DNA of 64,000 nucleotides from an uncultured Clostridia bacterium (GTDB lineage Bacteria; Bacillota; Clostridia; Oscillospirales; CAG-272). Location: positions 111,355-175,354 of the forward strand of contig CANRIL010000001.1 of NCBI GenBank assembly GCA_947630625.1, given 5' to 3'. Shown in pieces: positions 30,947 through 39,827 of this stretch; the stretch's first letter is position 1; the number at the start of each line of letters is the position of its first letter. The position numbers and the translations under genes were made by a program. The notes beneath the pieces are model-generated. The model saw nothing but the letters and a program-made list of their open reading frames with translations, was not told the DNA's origin and made no database searches.

Positions 30947-30983
30947 AAAAAGAAAGCAAGAGGGGCAAAAAGGTGTGCCCCTC
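30947..30983 (-). terminator. Terminator of the DUF1858 gene
   Basis: On the minus strand GAGGGGCA and TGCCCCTC (with a further pair) enclose a short loop, followed by TTGCTTTCTTTTT that abuts the trmK ATG. Confidence 0.75.
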
Positions 30984-30996
30984 AAACGCGGTTGCT

Positions 30997-31203
30997 TTAT
31001 TTGTTCTTGCTTTCAAGGAATTCGTTGATCTTGGCGACGAGCGCGTCCGGGTCGGTTGCGTGGACAGCGCACGCCTGCTCAATCGTTTCGCCGGCGGATG
31101 CGGGGCAGCCGAGGCAGTGCATGCCTATCTCGAAGAAGAATCTTGCGGTTTCACGGTCCATTTCGAGCACGTCTGTGATTATCGTATCCTTTGTTACTTT
31201 CAT
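30997..31203 (-). CDS. DUF1858 domain protein
   Basis: A 68-residue protein with the DUF1858 / hydrid-cluster-associated redox disulfide pattern: TKDTIITDVLEMDRETARFFFEIGMHCLGCPASAGETIEQACAVH, with the CLGC Cys pair in the usual place. Such proteins are thought to be redox or carrier proteins; the exact role is unknown. It lies 31 bases downstream of murA and may share its transcript. Confidence 0.9.
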   Translation of the reverse strand: MKVTKDTIITDVLEMDRETARFFFEIGMHCLGCPASAGETIEQACAVHATDPDALVAKINEFLESKNK

Positions 31204-31234
31204 TTTGACCTCCGGAAATATTTAAAGTTTTTTA

Positions 31235-32548
31235 TTAACCTGCTTTTTCGTTTATCTCGCCGACGCTGTCGATCTTGTCATCGACGATCGGCACTTTCTT
31301 TATGATCGCTCCGAGCCCGGTCAGTTTTTCCACGATGTCTTCATATCCGCGCTCGATGTATTTGATATCGTAAATTTCGGTGACGCCCTTCGTCATAAGC
31401 GCCGCAATGAGCACTGCGAACCCTGCTCTTAAATCGACGGCTTTGACGCGCGCCGGATGAAGCGATTCGACGCCCTCAATTATCGCTGTCGCCGTCTCTT
31501 CATTTACATTGATTTTTGCGCCCATCGCGCGAAGCTCGTTTACATAACGGAATCTTTCAGGCCAGATCGTCTCCCTTATATTGCTTATTCCGTTCGCAAT
31601 CGAGAGCAGAGGCGCCATCTGCGGATGAAGGTCAGTCGGAAATCCGGGATAAGGCAGCGTTTTGATAGATGTCCGCCTGTAATTTCCCGAGCCCGTGACG
31701 ATCACGGAATCGTCAAGCATTTCGACCTCGGCGCCTATCTCTTCAAGCTTCGCCGCAATTGATTCGAGATGCTTTGGAATGACGTTGTTGATCTTTATAT
31801 GACCGGATGTTGCGGCGGCGGCTATCATGAACGTCCCCGCCTCGATCATGTCAGGAATAATAGCGTATGTGCAGCCGTGCAGCTTTTCAACACCGCGTAT
31901 CTTTATCATGTCCGTTCCGGCGCCTGTTATTCTCGCGCCGCACGTATTCAGAAAATTGGCGACATCAACGACGTGAGGTTCCTTCGCCGCATTGTCTATC
32001 GTTGTGATCCCCTTGGCGAGAACTGCCGCCAGCATGACATTTATTGTGGCTCCGACGGATATTCCGTCAAAATATACGCCGTTGCCGCGCACGCCGAGAG
32101 GCGCGTTTATCGTTATGTATTCTTCGTCAGTCCTTACTTCACCGCCAAGCGCTTCAAGCCCCTTTATATGGTAATCGATCGGTCTTACGCCGAAATCGCA
32201 TCCGCCGGGATAGCCGACATGCGATTTGCCGAATCTGCCGAGCTCCGCGCCGAGCAGATAATATGACGCGCGCATCTGACCGACAAGATTGCGGTCGGAA
32301 GTCGACCCGACGAGGTTTTCCGTGTCTATCTCGATCGCGGAATCGCCAATGACCGTAATTTCCGCGCCCATTCCGCGGAGAATATCGAGAGAAGTTGAAA
32401 CATCGCTTATATCCGGTATATTTTCAAGCCGGCATTTGCCGGAGACAAGAATTGTCGCATATATTATAGGCAAAGCGGCATTTTTCATGGCGCTTACGTC
32501 TACGCTGCCACGTAAGGGTATTCCGCCCTCTATGACAAGCTTATCCAT
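31235..32548 (-). CDS. murA: UDP-N-acetylglucosamine 1-carboxyvinyltransferase
   Basis: A 437-residue enzyme that transfers enolpyruvate from PEP to UDP-GlcNAc, the first committed step of peptidoglycan synthesis. The substrate-binding Lys-Asn pair is in SAMKNAALPI, and the catalytic Cys loop is YPGGCDFGVRPIDYHIKGLEALGG, so the fosfomycin target Cys is present. KTLPYPGFPTDLHPQMAPLL and RAGFAVLIAAL are other signature blocks. RBS AAGGAGGGA eight bases before ATG. Its own promoter is visible upstream. Confidence 0.96.
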   Translation of the reverse strand: MDKLVIEGGIPLRGSVDVSAMKNAALPIIYATILVSGKCRLENIPDISDVSTSLDILRGMGAEITVIGDSAIEIDTENLVGSTSDRNLVGQMRASYYLLGAELGRFGKSHVGYPGGCDFGVRPIDYHIKGLEALGGEVRTDEEYITINAPLGVRGNGVYFDGISVGATINVMLAAVLAKGITTIDNAAKEPHVVDVANFLNTCGARITGAGTDMIKIRGVEKLHGCTYAIIPDMIEAGTFMIAAAATSGHIKINNVIPKHLESIAAKLEEIGAEVEMLDDSVIVTGSGNYRRTSIKTLPYPGFPTDLHPQMAPLLSIANGISNIRETIWPERFRYVNELRAMGAKINVNEETATAIIEGVESLHPARVKAVDLRAGFAVLIAALMTKGVTEIYDIKYIERGYEDIVEKLTGLGAIIKKVPIVDDKIDSVGEINEKAG

Positions 32549-32656
32549 AATGATTATCCCTCCTTCGGGAATATGTATTCAAAAGCGCGTTTAGAGCGCG
32601 CGGAAGAAATATTCTGAGCCTTGAGCGTCAGGCCACAGACATGGCATGACCATAAT

Positions 32657-32662
32657 ATTATA
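32657..32662 (-). promoter_or_regulatory. Extended -10 promoter of murA
   Basis: TGcTATAAT on the minus strand, with a weak -35 (TTTCTT) 17 bases upstream. The leader is about 105 bases and includes the hairpin GCGCGCTCTAAACGCGC. Confidence 0.55.
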
Positions 32663-32689
32663 GCAGACAACGGAAAGAAAAGAAAGTGT

Positions 32690-32844
32690 TAATTAAAAAT
32701 TTTTATTTTTGTTCATAATTTCGCACCTTTTAGATAATTATATAAGGCCATTTTAGGCAAAAGTATACATAATGCACACGAGAGTTTCCTGAAACTGAAG
32801 GCTATTATGATTATATTCGGTGCGTATATTTTGTGTGTCGGATT
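32690..32844. other. Intergenic AT-rich stretch without a recognised gene
   Basis: This stretch between the murA promoter region and the DUF3810 stop holds small palindromes (AGTTTCctGAAACT at about 32786, ATAATTATAT at about 32735). None is a convincing terminator or gene. Confidence 0.5.
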
Positions 32845-33963
32845 TCAGGGTTCAAATGTCAGGACGCCTTCTATATAGCATATAACGGCGAGGTCGGCGA
32901 CGAGCCCGTAGCTGCGCGTACCCTGTGTGCCCTGAAGCGTCAGATATGTGTTGTTTATCGTTCCGGACACTGTCGCGGCGATATTTTCTTCGTATTTTTC
33001 GAAAAATTTATTATATGAGCGCATCTCGTTCACGACATGCGCGTCAAGTCTTGAGTAGCAGTCGCTGTAAAGTTTCCGGTCTGCGCGGGAAAGCGCGGAG
33101 TAAACGTATTCAAGCAGCCCCTGTGTGCCGCAGTATCTGATATAGGCGTCGTCGCTCTCCATGCAGATGAGGTACGCCATAAAGTTTGCTTCGTCTTCCG
33201 GCGCGATGCCGCGCTGATGGGACATTTCGTGCGCCATCGTATAGACTATCGTGTAATCCGGGAAATTAATGTTGACGTTTGCTTCCCCGGTAAAAAACGT
33301 GTAAACGCCCGCGATATGCGTATACGTCATCGGCTCGCTCAGCGCGATCGACTTCACGCGCGAACGCAGCGGCATAATGAAGCTGTATTTCTCGCTCGCC
33401 TTTATATACGCGTCGTTGAGTTTGTCGTTGAGTTCGTTCATCGAATACGGCATGACGGATGAGCCGTCCCTGTCGAATTCGACATCTTTTGCTTCGAGGT
33501 TGACCGTTTCCGTGAGGGCGACGGCAGTCTCATATATCTCATCCGCGGAAATGCCGCGGCGCTGCACGCCGAGCTTTTCCGTCACAGAGGAGCCCTGATA
33601 TCCTGTGCCGAGCGTGAACACAAAAATGATGTAAATATATGCGATTATGGACAAAAGCGACGTGATATATCTGACGCTCCCCGCCTTTTCCCCCGCAATT
33701 TTCGGAATAACTCCGAATATGACGATTATAAGCAGCGGTATCAGAAAAAGTACCATCGTCTCGGCGAGCGAGAACGGGAGCCATCCCGTCAAAAATGCGT
33801 AGACGGCGCGGAAAAAGGACGCGATATAGATATTGAAAAAGTCCGCAAAGCGCGGCGAAAAAACGCTGATTATATGGATCAGCGCTGCTATCGGAAGGAT
33901 CGCGAATATGACCATCGGCACGGCCGGAACATATTTGTTTATCTTCTTCAGTGTCTCTTTCAT
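32845..33963 (-). CDS. DUF3810 membrane-bound putative zinc protease
   Basis: A 372-residue protein with three N-terminal membrane helices (about residues 12-33, 45-88 and 95-120) and a C-terminal domain carrying the zinc-protease pattern MAHEMSHQRGIAPEDEANFMAYL, that is HExxH plus a downstream Glu. This matches the DUF3810 family; its substrate is unknown. It is the last gene of a seven-gene operon, starting one base after the rluA-like stop codon. Confidence 0.85.
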   Translation of the reverse strand: MKETLKKINKYVPAVPMVIFAILPIAALIHIISVFSPRFADFFNIYIASFFRAVYAFLTGWLPFSLAETMVLFLIPLLIIVIFGVIPKIAGEKAGSVRYITSLLSIIAYIYIIFVFTLGTGYQGSSVTEKLGVQRRGISADEIYETAVALTETVNLEAKDVEFDRDGSSVMPYSMNELNDKLNDAYIKASEKYSFIMPLRSRVKSIALSEPMTYTHIAGVYTFFTGEANVNINFPDYTIVYTMAHEMSHQRGIAPEDEANFMAYLICMESDDAYIRYCGTQGLLEYVYSALSRADRKLYSDCYSRLDAHVVNEMRSYNKFFEKYEENIAATVSGTINNTYLTLQGTQGTRSYGLVADLAVICYIEGVLTFEP

Positions 33964-33964
33964 A

Positions 33965-34873
33965 TCAAAAATCTATTTGCTTTCCTGTAAGTTTCAGAAT
34001 ATCATCTGGTATCGGTGCCGTCACGGTGACGGTGCCGGATGATGCCGGAAATGTGAGCCTGTACGCATGGAGCGCCTGCCGCCCGATAAATTCGCGGCTG
34101 CCGCCGTACAGCTCATCCCCGGTGATCGGATGTCCTATGGAAGAAAAATGAACGCGGAGCTGGTGCGTTCTGCCCGTAACGGGTTCCGCGGCTACGATCG
34201 TATGGCCGCCGCATTTATATAGGCACGTATAATTCGTTTCGGCAAAGTCCGCGCCGACCGTGTATTCGGGGACGGACTCGCGCAGGATTATTGTGTCCGC
34301 TCTTCGCTTTATATATGAGACGATTTTGCCGCTCTGTCCGCATGGCAGCTGCAGTATCCCGTCAAGCACCGCGATATATGTCTTTTTTATGTTTCCCGCC
34401 GCCATATGACGCGCAAGGATTGACGATGAAAGCTTGCTTTTCGCGAGCAGCACTGCCCCGCTCGTGTCCGCGTCAAGCCGGTTGACGGCTCTGAAAACGA
34501 ACGGCAGCCCTCGTCTTCTGTATTCCGCGCAAAGCGCGTTCGCGAGTGTGTCAAGGTAATGACCGTGAGACGTATGCGTTGGCATGCCGCTCGGTTTGTT
34601 GACTACAAAAGCTCCCTCATCCTCATAGATAATATCGACTATATCCTCCGACGGAAAGATATAGTCGTTTTCGTCTTCATATGTATCAGCGTCATCAGCG
34701 ACTATTATGTCGCCTTCACGGACAACGGCGCGGACGGTAACGTCCGCCCCGTTGAGCGTTATGCCGTGCGGGCGCGCCTTGAGGAGCTTTATAAGAGTTC
34801 CGGACGCGCCGCACGTGCGAAGGACGCTGTATATTGTTTTGCCGTTTAAATCGGCGTCCGCGATTATTCTCAC
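33965..34873 (-). CDS. RluA-family pseudouridine synthase
   Basis: A 302-residue enzyme with an N-terminal S4-like RNA-binding segment (GTLIKLLKARPHGITLNGADVTVRAVVREGD), motif I VVNKPSGMPTHTS, and the catalytic motif II RAVNRLDADTSGAVLLAKS containing the active Asp. The C-terminal GRTHQLRVHFSSIGHPITGDELYG is motif III. It isomerises uridine in rRNA or tRNA; the target is not predictable. It overlaps galM by four bases (ATGA). Confidence 0.93.
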   Translation of the reverse strand: MRIIADADLNGKTIYSVLRTCGASGTLIKLLKARPHGITLNGADVTVRAVVREGDIIVADDADTYEDENDYIFPSEDIVDIIYEDEGAFVVNKPSGMPTHTSHGHYLDTLANALCAEYRRRGLPFVFRAVNRLDADTSGAVLLAKSKLSSSILARHMAAGNIKKTYIAVLDGILQLPCGQSGKIVSYIKRRADTIILRESVPEYTVGADFAETNYTCLYKCGGHTIVAAEPVTGRTHQLRVHFSSIGHPITGDELYGGSREFIGRQALHAYRLTFPASSGTVTVTAPIPDDILKLTGKQIDF

Positions 34874-35934
34874 TCAGCCGAGAAAGAAAATACGGTCGTG
34901 TAGTCGTAGACCTCGCCGGGGGCGAGCTCCGTCGACGGAAATTCGGGATGGTTCGGGCTGTCGGGATAATGCTGCGTCTCAAGGCAGAGCGCGGCGAATC
35001 TGCGTTTCGGCACGCCGCCTTTATACGGAGCCTCCGTAGTGTCGATGCAGTTGCCTGTATAGAGCTGGATCGCCGGCTGGTTCGTATAAACCTTCATGAC
35101 TCTGCCCGATTTCGGATCGCGCACCGTTGCCGCAAGCTCGCACCTGCCGCCGTTGTCGAGGATGAAGTTGTGGTCATAGCCCTGTCCGTATCTGAGCTGG
35201 ACATCGTCTTTACCGATATCTCTTCCGACGGGCTTCGGCGTCCTGAAATCGTGAGGCGTGCCGTCGACCTTGATGATCTTCCCTGTCGGTATCAGCTCCG
35301 CGTCAACTTCGCCGTAAGCGTCTGAATTGATCATCACCTCATGGTCGAGTATATCTCCGACCTCGTATCCGGCAAGGTTGAAATATGAATGATTCGTCAG
35401 GTTCAGCACTGTCCGCTTGTCTGTCTTCGCCGTATAGCGGATCGAGAAATCGCATGAATCTACCGGGAGCGTATATATTACGTGCAGAGTTAAAGTTCCC
35501 GGATAGCCCTCCTCGCCGTCCGGCGAGACGTAGGAAAGATCGAGCGACATTTCCTTTTCGTTGTCGGCTAAGACCGTGACCTCCCACATGCGGCGGTCAA
35601 ATCCGACCTTTCCGCCGTGAAGGTGGTTATGTACGTTATCGTTTTTATAAAGCGGGTATGTAACGCCGTCAAGCGTGAATTTCGCGCCGCCAATGCGGTT
35701 GCAGTACCGGCCGATTATCGCGCCCGGATATCCTCCGCACGTGAGATATGAATCGGGGTCGTCGTATCCGCACACAACGTCTGCCATAACGCCGTTTTTG
35801 TCGGGAACGTTTATTGAAACAATCGTTCCGCCGAGGTCGATGAAGCGGACGCTCATTTTACCGTTGTCCATCGTGTAAGCTGTAACGGTAACTCCGTCGC
35901 GCGTCACGCCGAAAGTTGATTTTGTGATGCTCAT
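34870..35934 (-). CDS. galM: Aldose 1-epimerase (galactose mutarotase)
   Basis: A 354-residue enzyme that interconverts alpha and beta anomers of galactose. The conserved NRIGGAKFTLDGVTYPLYKNDNVHNHLHGG carries substrate-binding residues, LTNHSYFNLAG the catalytic His, YDHNFILDN and the C-terminal ALCLETQHYPDSPNHPEFPSTELAPGE the catalytic Glu. Length is normal. It follows galE by three bases in the same operon, giving a galactose (Leloir) module. Confidence 0.95.
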   Translation of the reverse strand: MSITKSTFGVTRDGVTVTAYTMDNGKMSVRFIDLGGTIVSINVPDKNGVMADVVCGYDDPDSYLTCGGYPGAIIGRYCNRIGGAKFTLDGVTYPLYKNDNVHNHLHGGKVGFDRRMWEVTVLADNEKEMSLDLSYVSPDGEEGYPGTLTLHVIYTLPVDSCDFSIRYTAKTDKRTVLNLTNHSYFNLAGYEVGDILDHEVMINSDAYGEVDAELIPTGKIIKVDGTPHDFRTPKPVGRDIGKDDVQLRYGQGYDHNFILDNGGRCELAATVRDPKSGRVMKVYTNQPAIQLYTGNCIDTTEAPYKGGVPKRRFAALCLETQHYPDSPNHPEFPSTELAPGEVYDYTTVFSFSAE

Positions 35935-35937
35935 ATT

Positions 35938-36954
35938 TCAGTCCTCGTAGCCCTTAGGATTTTTGACGACGAAATTATATGAATCACGGCACATATCGTC
36001 GAGCGTTAGTTCGGATTCCCATCCGAGCACTTCTTTCGCGCGAGTCGGGTCGGCGTATGATACGGCGATATCTCCCGCGCGGCGCGGCTGGATGTTGCGC
36101 TTGATCGGCTTGCCGCACGCGCGCTCGTAGGCGTCGATCACTTCAAAGACGGAGTACCCTCTCCCGCAGCCGATGTTGTAAGTTTCCCAGCCGACGACAT
36201 TGGCGGCGCGCCTGAGCGCGGCGATGTGCGCCTTCGCGAGGTCGGTCACATGAATATAGTCGCGGATTCCCGTTCCGTCAGGCGTATCGTAATCCGTGCC
36301 GAAGACGGTTATCGAATCCCATTCGCCGAGCGCGACCTTCTGGATGCGCGGAATTATGTTGTTCGGTATGCCCATCGGGTCCTCTCCGAGCAGCCCGCTC
36401 TTGTGCGCGCCGATCGGATTGAAATAACGCAGACATGAAACGCTCCATTCCGGGTCGGAAACGCAGAGGTCGGCAAGAATGCGCTCGATGATTATCTTCG
36501 TCTCGCCGTACGGGTTCGTCGCGTGCGTGATCGGGAAATTTTCCTTCATGGGCACGCTTTCGGGCTCGCCGTAAACCGTGGCGGACGACGAGAAGACGAT
36601 GCGCTTTACGCCGTGAGCCGACATGCTCTCGCAGAGCTTGATCGTTCCTGCGATATTGTTGTAGTAATATGTGAGCGGTATCTTTACCGATTCGCCGACG
36701 GCCTTCAGCCCGGCAAAATGTATCACGGCGTCGATCTTATTCTCGTCGAATATGCGGTCGAGCGCTTCGCGGTCGAGCATATCGGCTTCGTAAAATTTAA
36801 AATCCTTGCCGGTTATCTCTTTTATTCTGCTTATGACACACGGCTTGCTGTTGTAGAAATTGTCGAATACGACAACGTCATAACCTGCCGTCAGAAGCTC
36901 GACGACTGTATGCGAACCGATAAATCCTGTGCCGCCTGAAACGAGTATAGTCAT
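35938..36954 (-). CDS. galE: UDP-glucose 4-epimerase
   Basis: A 338-residue extended short-chain dehydrogenase. The NAD-binding GGTGFIGSHTVVELL is at the N-terminus, FSSSATVYG contains the catalytic Ser, NPYGETK the Tyr-x-x-x-Lys pair, and YFNPIGAHKSGLLGEDP the substrate loop. It interconverts UDP-glucose and UDP-galactose. It sits between the nucleotidyltransferase and galM, and the three together supply UDP-sugars. Confidence 0.96.
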   Translation of the reverse strand: MTILVSGGTGFIGSHTVVELLTAGYDVVVFDNFYNSKPCVISRIKEITGKDFKFYEADMLDREALDRIFDENKIDAVIHFAGLKAVGESVKIPLTYYYNNIAGTIKLCESMSAHGVKRIVFSSSATVYGEPESVPMKENFPITHATNPYGETKIIIERILADLCVSDPEWSVSCLRYFNPIGAHKSGLLGEDPMGIPNNIIPRIQKVALGEWDSITVFGTDYDTPDGTGIRDYIHVTDLAKAHIAALRRAANVVGWETYNIGCGRGYSVFEVIDAYERACGKPIKRNIQPRRAGDIAVSYADPTRAKEVLGWESELTLDDMCRDSYNFVVKNPKGYED

Positions 36955-36972
36955 TTTTTCAGCCTCCGTTTC

Positions 36973-37890
36973 TTATGCCCAGAGGTCATCCGGGTATACG
37001 CCCGCCTCAACGAGCGAATTGATGCCCGCAGCGACCGTCGGCTTGTCCTCGCGGACGGTGACGCCGTACCAGTGCGCGCTGCTCGTGAGCATGTCGACCT
37101 CGCACTTGCCCGCCGTTATCATCTCGAATACGGCCGTCGGCAAAAGCGCCTCGCACTTCATGGGGTCGCGGTCAGGGTTTGTAAGCGTTTTCAAAACGTT
37201 TTCACGCAGCGCCGGGAAAATATCCTTCGTCATGCCCCAGCAGTTCATTGAAACTATCGAATTTTCATCGAGCGGGACCCAAACGTCGTTTTCAAGCGAC
37301 TCCGCGCCTTCCGGTATCTCAGCGTTCGGGCGGATCTTGAACGTTTCGACGATCGAGGTGAGCTTGCCCGCTTCGTTTGTCTTGCATATGCCGCGCGTGA
37401 CAGTTCCGTTCGGCGACATCGTGTTTTTGAGCACGTATCCGACCATGCAGTAATGTCCGAAATCGCCCGTCGCCTTTGCGTCGCGAAGGAACTCGGCAAT
37501 TTTTTCGTACATTTCCCTGCCGTAGAAATCATCGGCGTTGATGACGGCAAAAACGTCGTCTCCTACAACGGATTCAGCGCAGAGCAGCGCGTGCGACGTG
37601 CCGAGCGGCTTCGTTCTTCCTTCGGGGACGACAACGCCTTCTGGAACGTTGTCAAGCGTCTGATACGCGTATTCAACCTTGATCTTGCCGCGCAGACGAG
37701 CGCCGATCGTTTCTTCAAAATCGCTCTCGTTTTCGGGCTTGATGATGAACACGACCCGGTCAAACCCTGCTCTTATAGCATCATAGACGGAAAAATCAAT
37801 GATGAAATTCCCATGCTTCGTGATGGGGTCGATCTGTTTGAGTCCGCCATAACGGGAACCCATGCCTGCTGCCAGTACAACGAGTGTCAT
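36973..37890 (-). CDS. Sugar-phosphate nucleotidyltransferase-like protein
   Basis: A 305-residue NTP-transferase-fold protein. The N-terminal signature LAAGMGSRYGGLKQIDPI is a variant of GxGxRxxPxTK, and VINADDFYG carries the metal-binding Asp. This branch is common in Clostridia next to galE and may act as UTP-sugar-1-phosphate uridylyltransferase, but the usual GalU or RmlA features are not complete. It starts ten bases after folD in the same operon. Confidence 0.85.
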   Translation of the reverse strand: MTLVVLAAGMGSRYGGLKQIDPITKHGNFIIDFSVYDAIRAGFDRVVFIIKPENESDFEETIGARLRGKIKVEYAYQTLDNVPEGVVVPEGRTKPLGTSHALLCAESVVGDDVFAVINADDFYGREMYEKIAEFLRDAKATGDFGHYCMVGYVLKNTMSPNGTVTRGICKTNEAGKLTSIVETFKIRPNAEIPEGAESLENDVWVPLDENSIVSMNCWGMTKDIFPALRENVLKTLTNPDRDPMKCEALLPTAVFEMITAGKCEVDMLTSSAHWYGVTVREDKPTVAAGINSLVEAGVYPDDLWA

Positions 37891-37900
37891 AATAAATACC

Positions 37901-38761
37901 TCAGTTCGTTTGAATTATATTCTTTGCCGCCGTAAGTGTATTTTGCAGCAGCATAGATATCGTCATAGGGCCTACACCGCCGGGAACCGGCGTTATGTAG
38001 GACGCGATCGCGGACACGGATCCAAAATCAACGTCTCCGCAGAGCTTGCCGTTTTCGTCTCTGTTCATGCCGACATCAATGATGACGGCGCCCGGCTTCA
38101 CCATATCGGCAGTTATAAATTTTGCCTTGCCGACGGCAGAGACAAGAATATCGGCTTCTTTTGTGACGGACGCGAGCTCTTTTGTCTTCGAATGGCACAC
38201 GGTCACAGTTCCGTCTGCGGCGAGCAGAAGGATCGCCATCGGCTTGCCAACAATGTTGCTCCTGCCGACAACGACGCACCGCGCACCGCTGATTTTTATA
38301 TCGTAATAGCGCAAAAGCTCCATTATCCCTGCGGGAGTGCACGGCAGAAGCGCCGCCTCTCCCTTCAATATTTTGCCGACGTTTATCGAATGAAACGCGT
38401 CAACGTCCTTTTCCGGGACAATGCGTTCCGTTATATGCGATTCATCAATATGACGCGGCAGCGGCAGCTGCACGAGAATTCCGTGAACGTCCTTTTCAAC
38501 GTTAAGTCTGTCTATCAGCGACAAAAGCTCGTCTTCGGTCGTATTTTCGGGGAGCTCGTATACCCATGAATTGAATCCGACCTCCTCGCAGCCGCGCTTT
38601 TTGTTGCGGACATAAACGGCTGACGCCGGATCATTGCCGACTATAATGACGGCAAGCCCCGGCTTGGTTTCCATGCCGGAAACCTCCGCCTTTATCCTTT
38701 CACGCACCGACGCGCTGACCGCGCGCCCGTCAATTATCGCCGCCTGCATCTTCCCCGTCAT
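37901..38761 (-). CDS. folD: Methylenetetrahydrofolate dehydrogenase/cyclohydrolase
   Basis: A 286-residue bifunctional enzyme that interconverts 5,10-methylene-, methenyl- and 10-formyl-THF. SAVYVRNKKRGCEEVG contains the catalytic Lys, VQLPLPRHID is the folate loop, and VVGRSNIVGKPMAILL the NADP-binding signature. PVPGGVGPMT is the C-terminal signature. The ATG at 38761 is chosen because GAGG is six bases upstream; it overlaps the lgt end by 32 bases. The long N-terminal extension of the ORF track is lgt sequence in another frame. Confidence 0.95.
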   Translation of the reverse strand: MTGKMQAAIIDGRAVSASVRERIKAEVSGMETKPGLAVIIVGNDPASAVYVRNKKRGCEEVGFNSWVYELPENTTEDELLSLIDRLNVEKDVHGILVQLPLPRHIDESHITERIVPEKDVDAFHSINVGKILKGEAALLPCTPAGIMELLRYYDIKISGARCVVVGRSNIVGKPMAILLLAADGTVTVCHSKTKELASVTKEADILVSAVGKAKFITADMVKPGAVIIDVGMNRDENGKLCGDVDFGSVSAIASYITPVPGGVGPMTISMLLQNTLTAAKNIIQTN

Positions 38762-39743
38762 GTCCTTCCTCAGCATCTGTCCAGTCGTTGTCGTCATACG
38801 CGCTGTCCGTGTCCTCAACGGCTGTATCTTCATCGTCGGTGAAAAGCTCGCCGTCGTCCACATCAGACGTGCCGTCCGCGCCGTCAGCCAATCTGACCGA
38901 CGCGCCGCGGCGCCTGATCCCAAGCACCACAAGCGTCACAGCGCCGCCGATAAACAGGCAGAACGCGAGAAGCTGCGACACGCGTATCCCGGTGTTTCCG
39001 ATATAAAGGCTGTCCGTGCGAAGCCCCTCGATCAGCATCCTGCCGAAACCGTACCACGTGACGTACCACAAAAACGCCTGCCCGTCATATTTTTTATGCT
39101 TAAGGAGCCGGAATATGAGGGCGAACCCGAGAATGTTCCAAAGGGACTCATAGAGGAACGTCGGGTGATAATAATGCGTGATGCCGAATGCGTTTTTGAT
39201 GCCCATGCGGCAGAATATGTCAGTTTCAACGCCGTGCGCCTCCGCGTTCATAAAGTTGCCCCATCTGCCTATCGCCTGACCGAGCAGCGCCGCATGGCCA
39301 GCCATATCGAGTATCTTAAGGAATGAAATATGCTTTATGCGCGAGACAACGACGACCGTGATCGCCGCGGCAATGACGCCGCCGTATATCGCAAGCCCGC
39401 CTTCCCAGACGGCGACAATATTGTAAAGCGTCCCCGTCAGCTTTTCCCAGAACGAGCCTTCGGTGACGGTGAAATTGCCGATTCCGTGGAACAGCACGTA
39501 ATAGAGCCTTGCACCGATGACGCCGAAAACGATCGAGAAGATAAAGTAGTCAAGAATATCGTCGGTGCTGATGCCGGCTTTTTTTGCCTTGATAAAAACA
39601 ACGGCGCAGACGGAGATTATCGCAAGCGTCACGATGATGCCGTACCATGCGACGGTCCTGCCGAACAGGGTGAACGCGATTTTATTTACCTGAAATTCCC
39701 CGATCCCAAGGCCGGGAAATGAGAGCGTATTTACCTCGGACAT
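38730..39743 (-). CDS. lgt: Prolipoprotein diacylglyceryl transferase with acidic tail
   Basis: A 337-residue membrane enzyme that transfers diacylglycerol to the lipobox Cys of prelipoproteins. Seven membrane helices are expected, and the signature GRWGNFMNAEAHG is present at about residues 145-157. The last about 50 residues (DDGELFTDDEDTAVEDTD, ending in GEDAGGDN) form a strongly acidic tail that ordinary Lgt lacks, and the folD gene starts within its coding region. The ATG follows a perfect AAGGAGG. First gene of the operon. Confidence 0.95.
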   Translation of the reverse strand: MSEVNTLSFPGLGIGEFQVNKIAFTLFGRTVAWYGIIVTLAIISVCAVVFIKAKKAGISTDDILDYFIFSIVFGVIGARLYYVLFHGIGNFTVTEGSFWEKLTGTLYNIVAVWEGGLAIYGGVIAAAITVVVVSRIKHISFLKILDMAGHAALLGQAIGRWGNFMNAEAHGVETDIFCRMGIKNAFGITHYYHPTFLYESLWNILGFALIFRLLKHKKYDGQAFLWYVTWYGFGRMLIEGLRTDSLYIGNTGIRVSQLLAFCLFIGGAVTLVVLGIRRRGASVRLADGADGTSDVDDGELFTDDEDTAVEDTDSAYDDNDWTDAEEGHDGEDAGGDN

Positions 39744-39764
39744 CCGGATCCTCCTTTTCCGGCG

Positions 39765-39812
39765 CAAACAAAAGACGCCTTATATATTGTACAATACTTC
39801 GGCGTCTTTTGC
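39765..39812 (-). terminator. Terminator of the glucan synthase gene, overlapping the lgt promoter
   Basis: AAAAGACGCC and GGCGTCTTTT enclose a 21-base loop. Read on the minus strand it ends in a T-run. It lies 18 bases after the upstream stop codon. Confidence 0.78.
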
Positions 39813-39814
39813 AA
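39786..39814 (-). promoter_or_regulatory. lgt operon promoter inside the terminator
   Basis: TTGCAA and TACAAT are 17 bases apart on the minus strand. The -35 box lies at the edge of the stem and the -10 box in the loop. Confidence 0.65.
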
Positions 39815-39827
39815 GAGAATAGTCGAT

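Noticed and set aside
38762-38932. N-terminal extension of folD
   Set aside because: It is the lgt gene read in another frame; family start is at MTGKMQAAIIDG.
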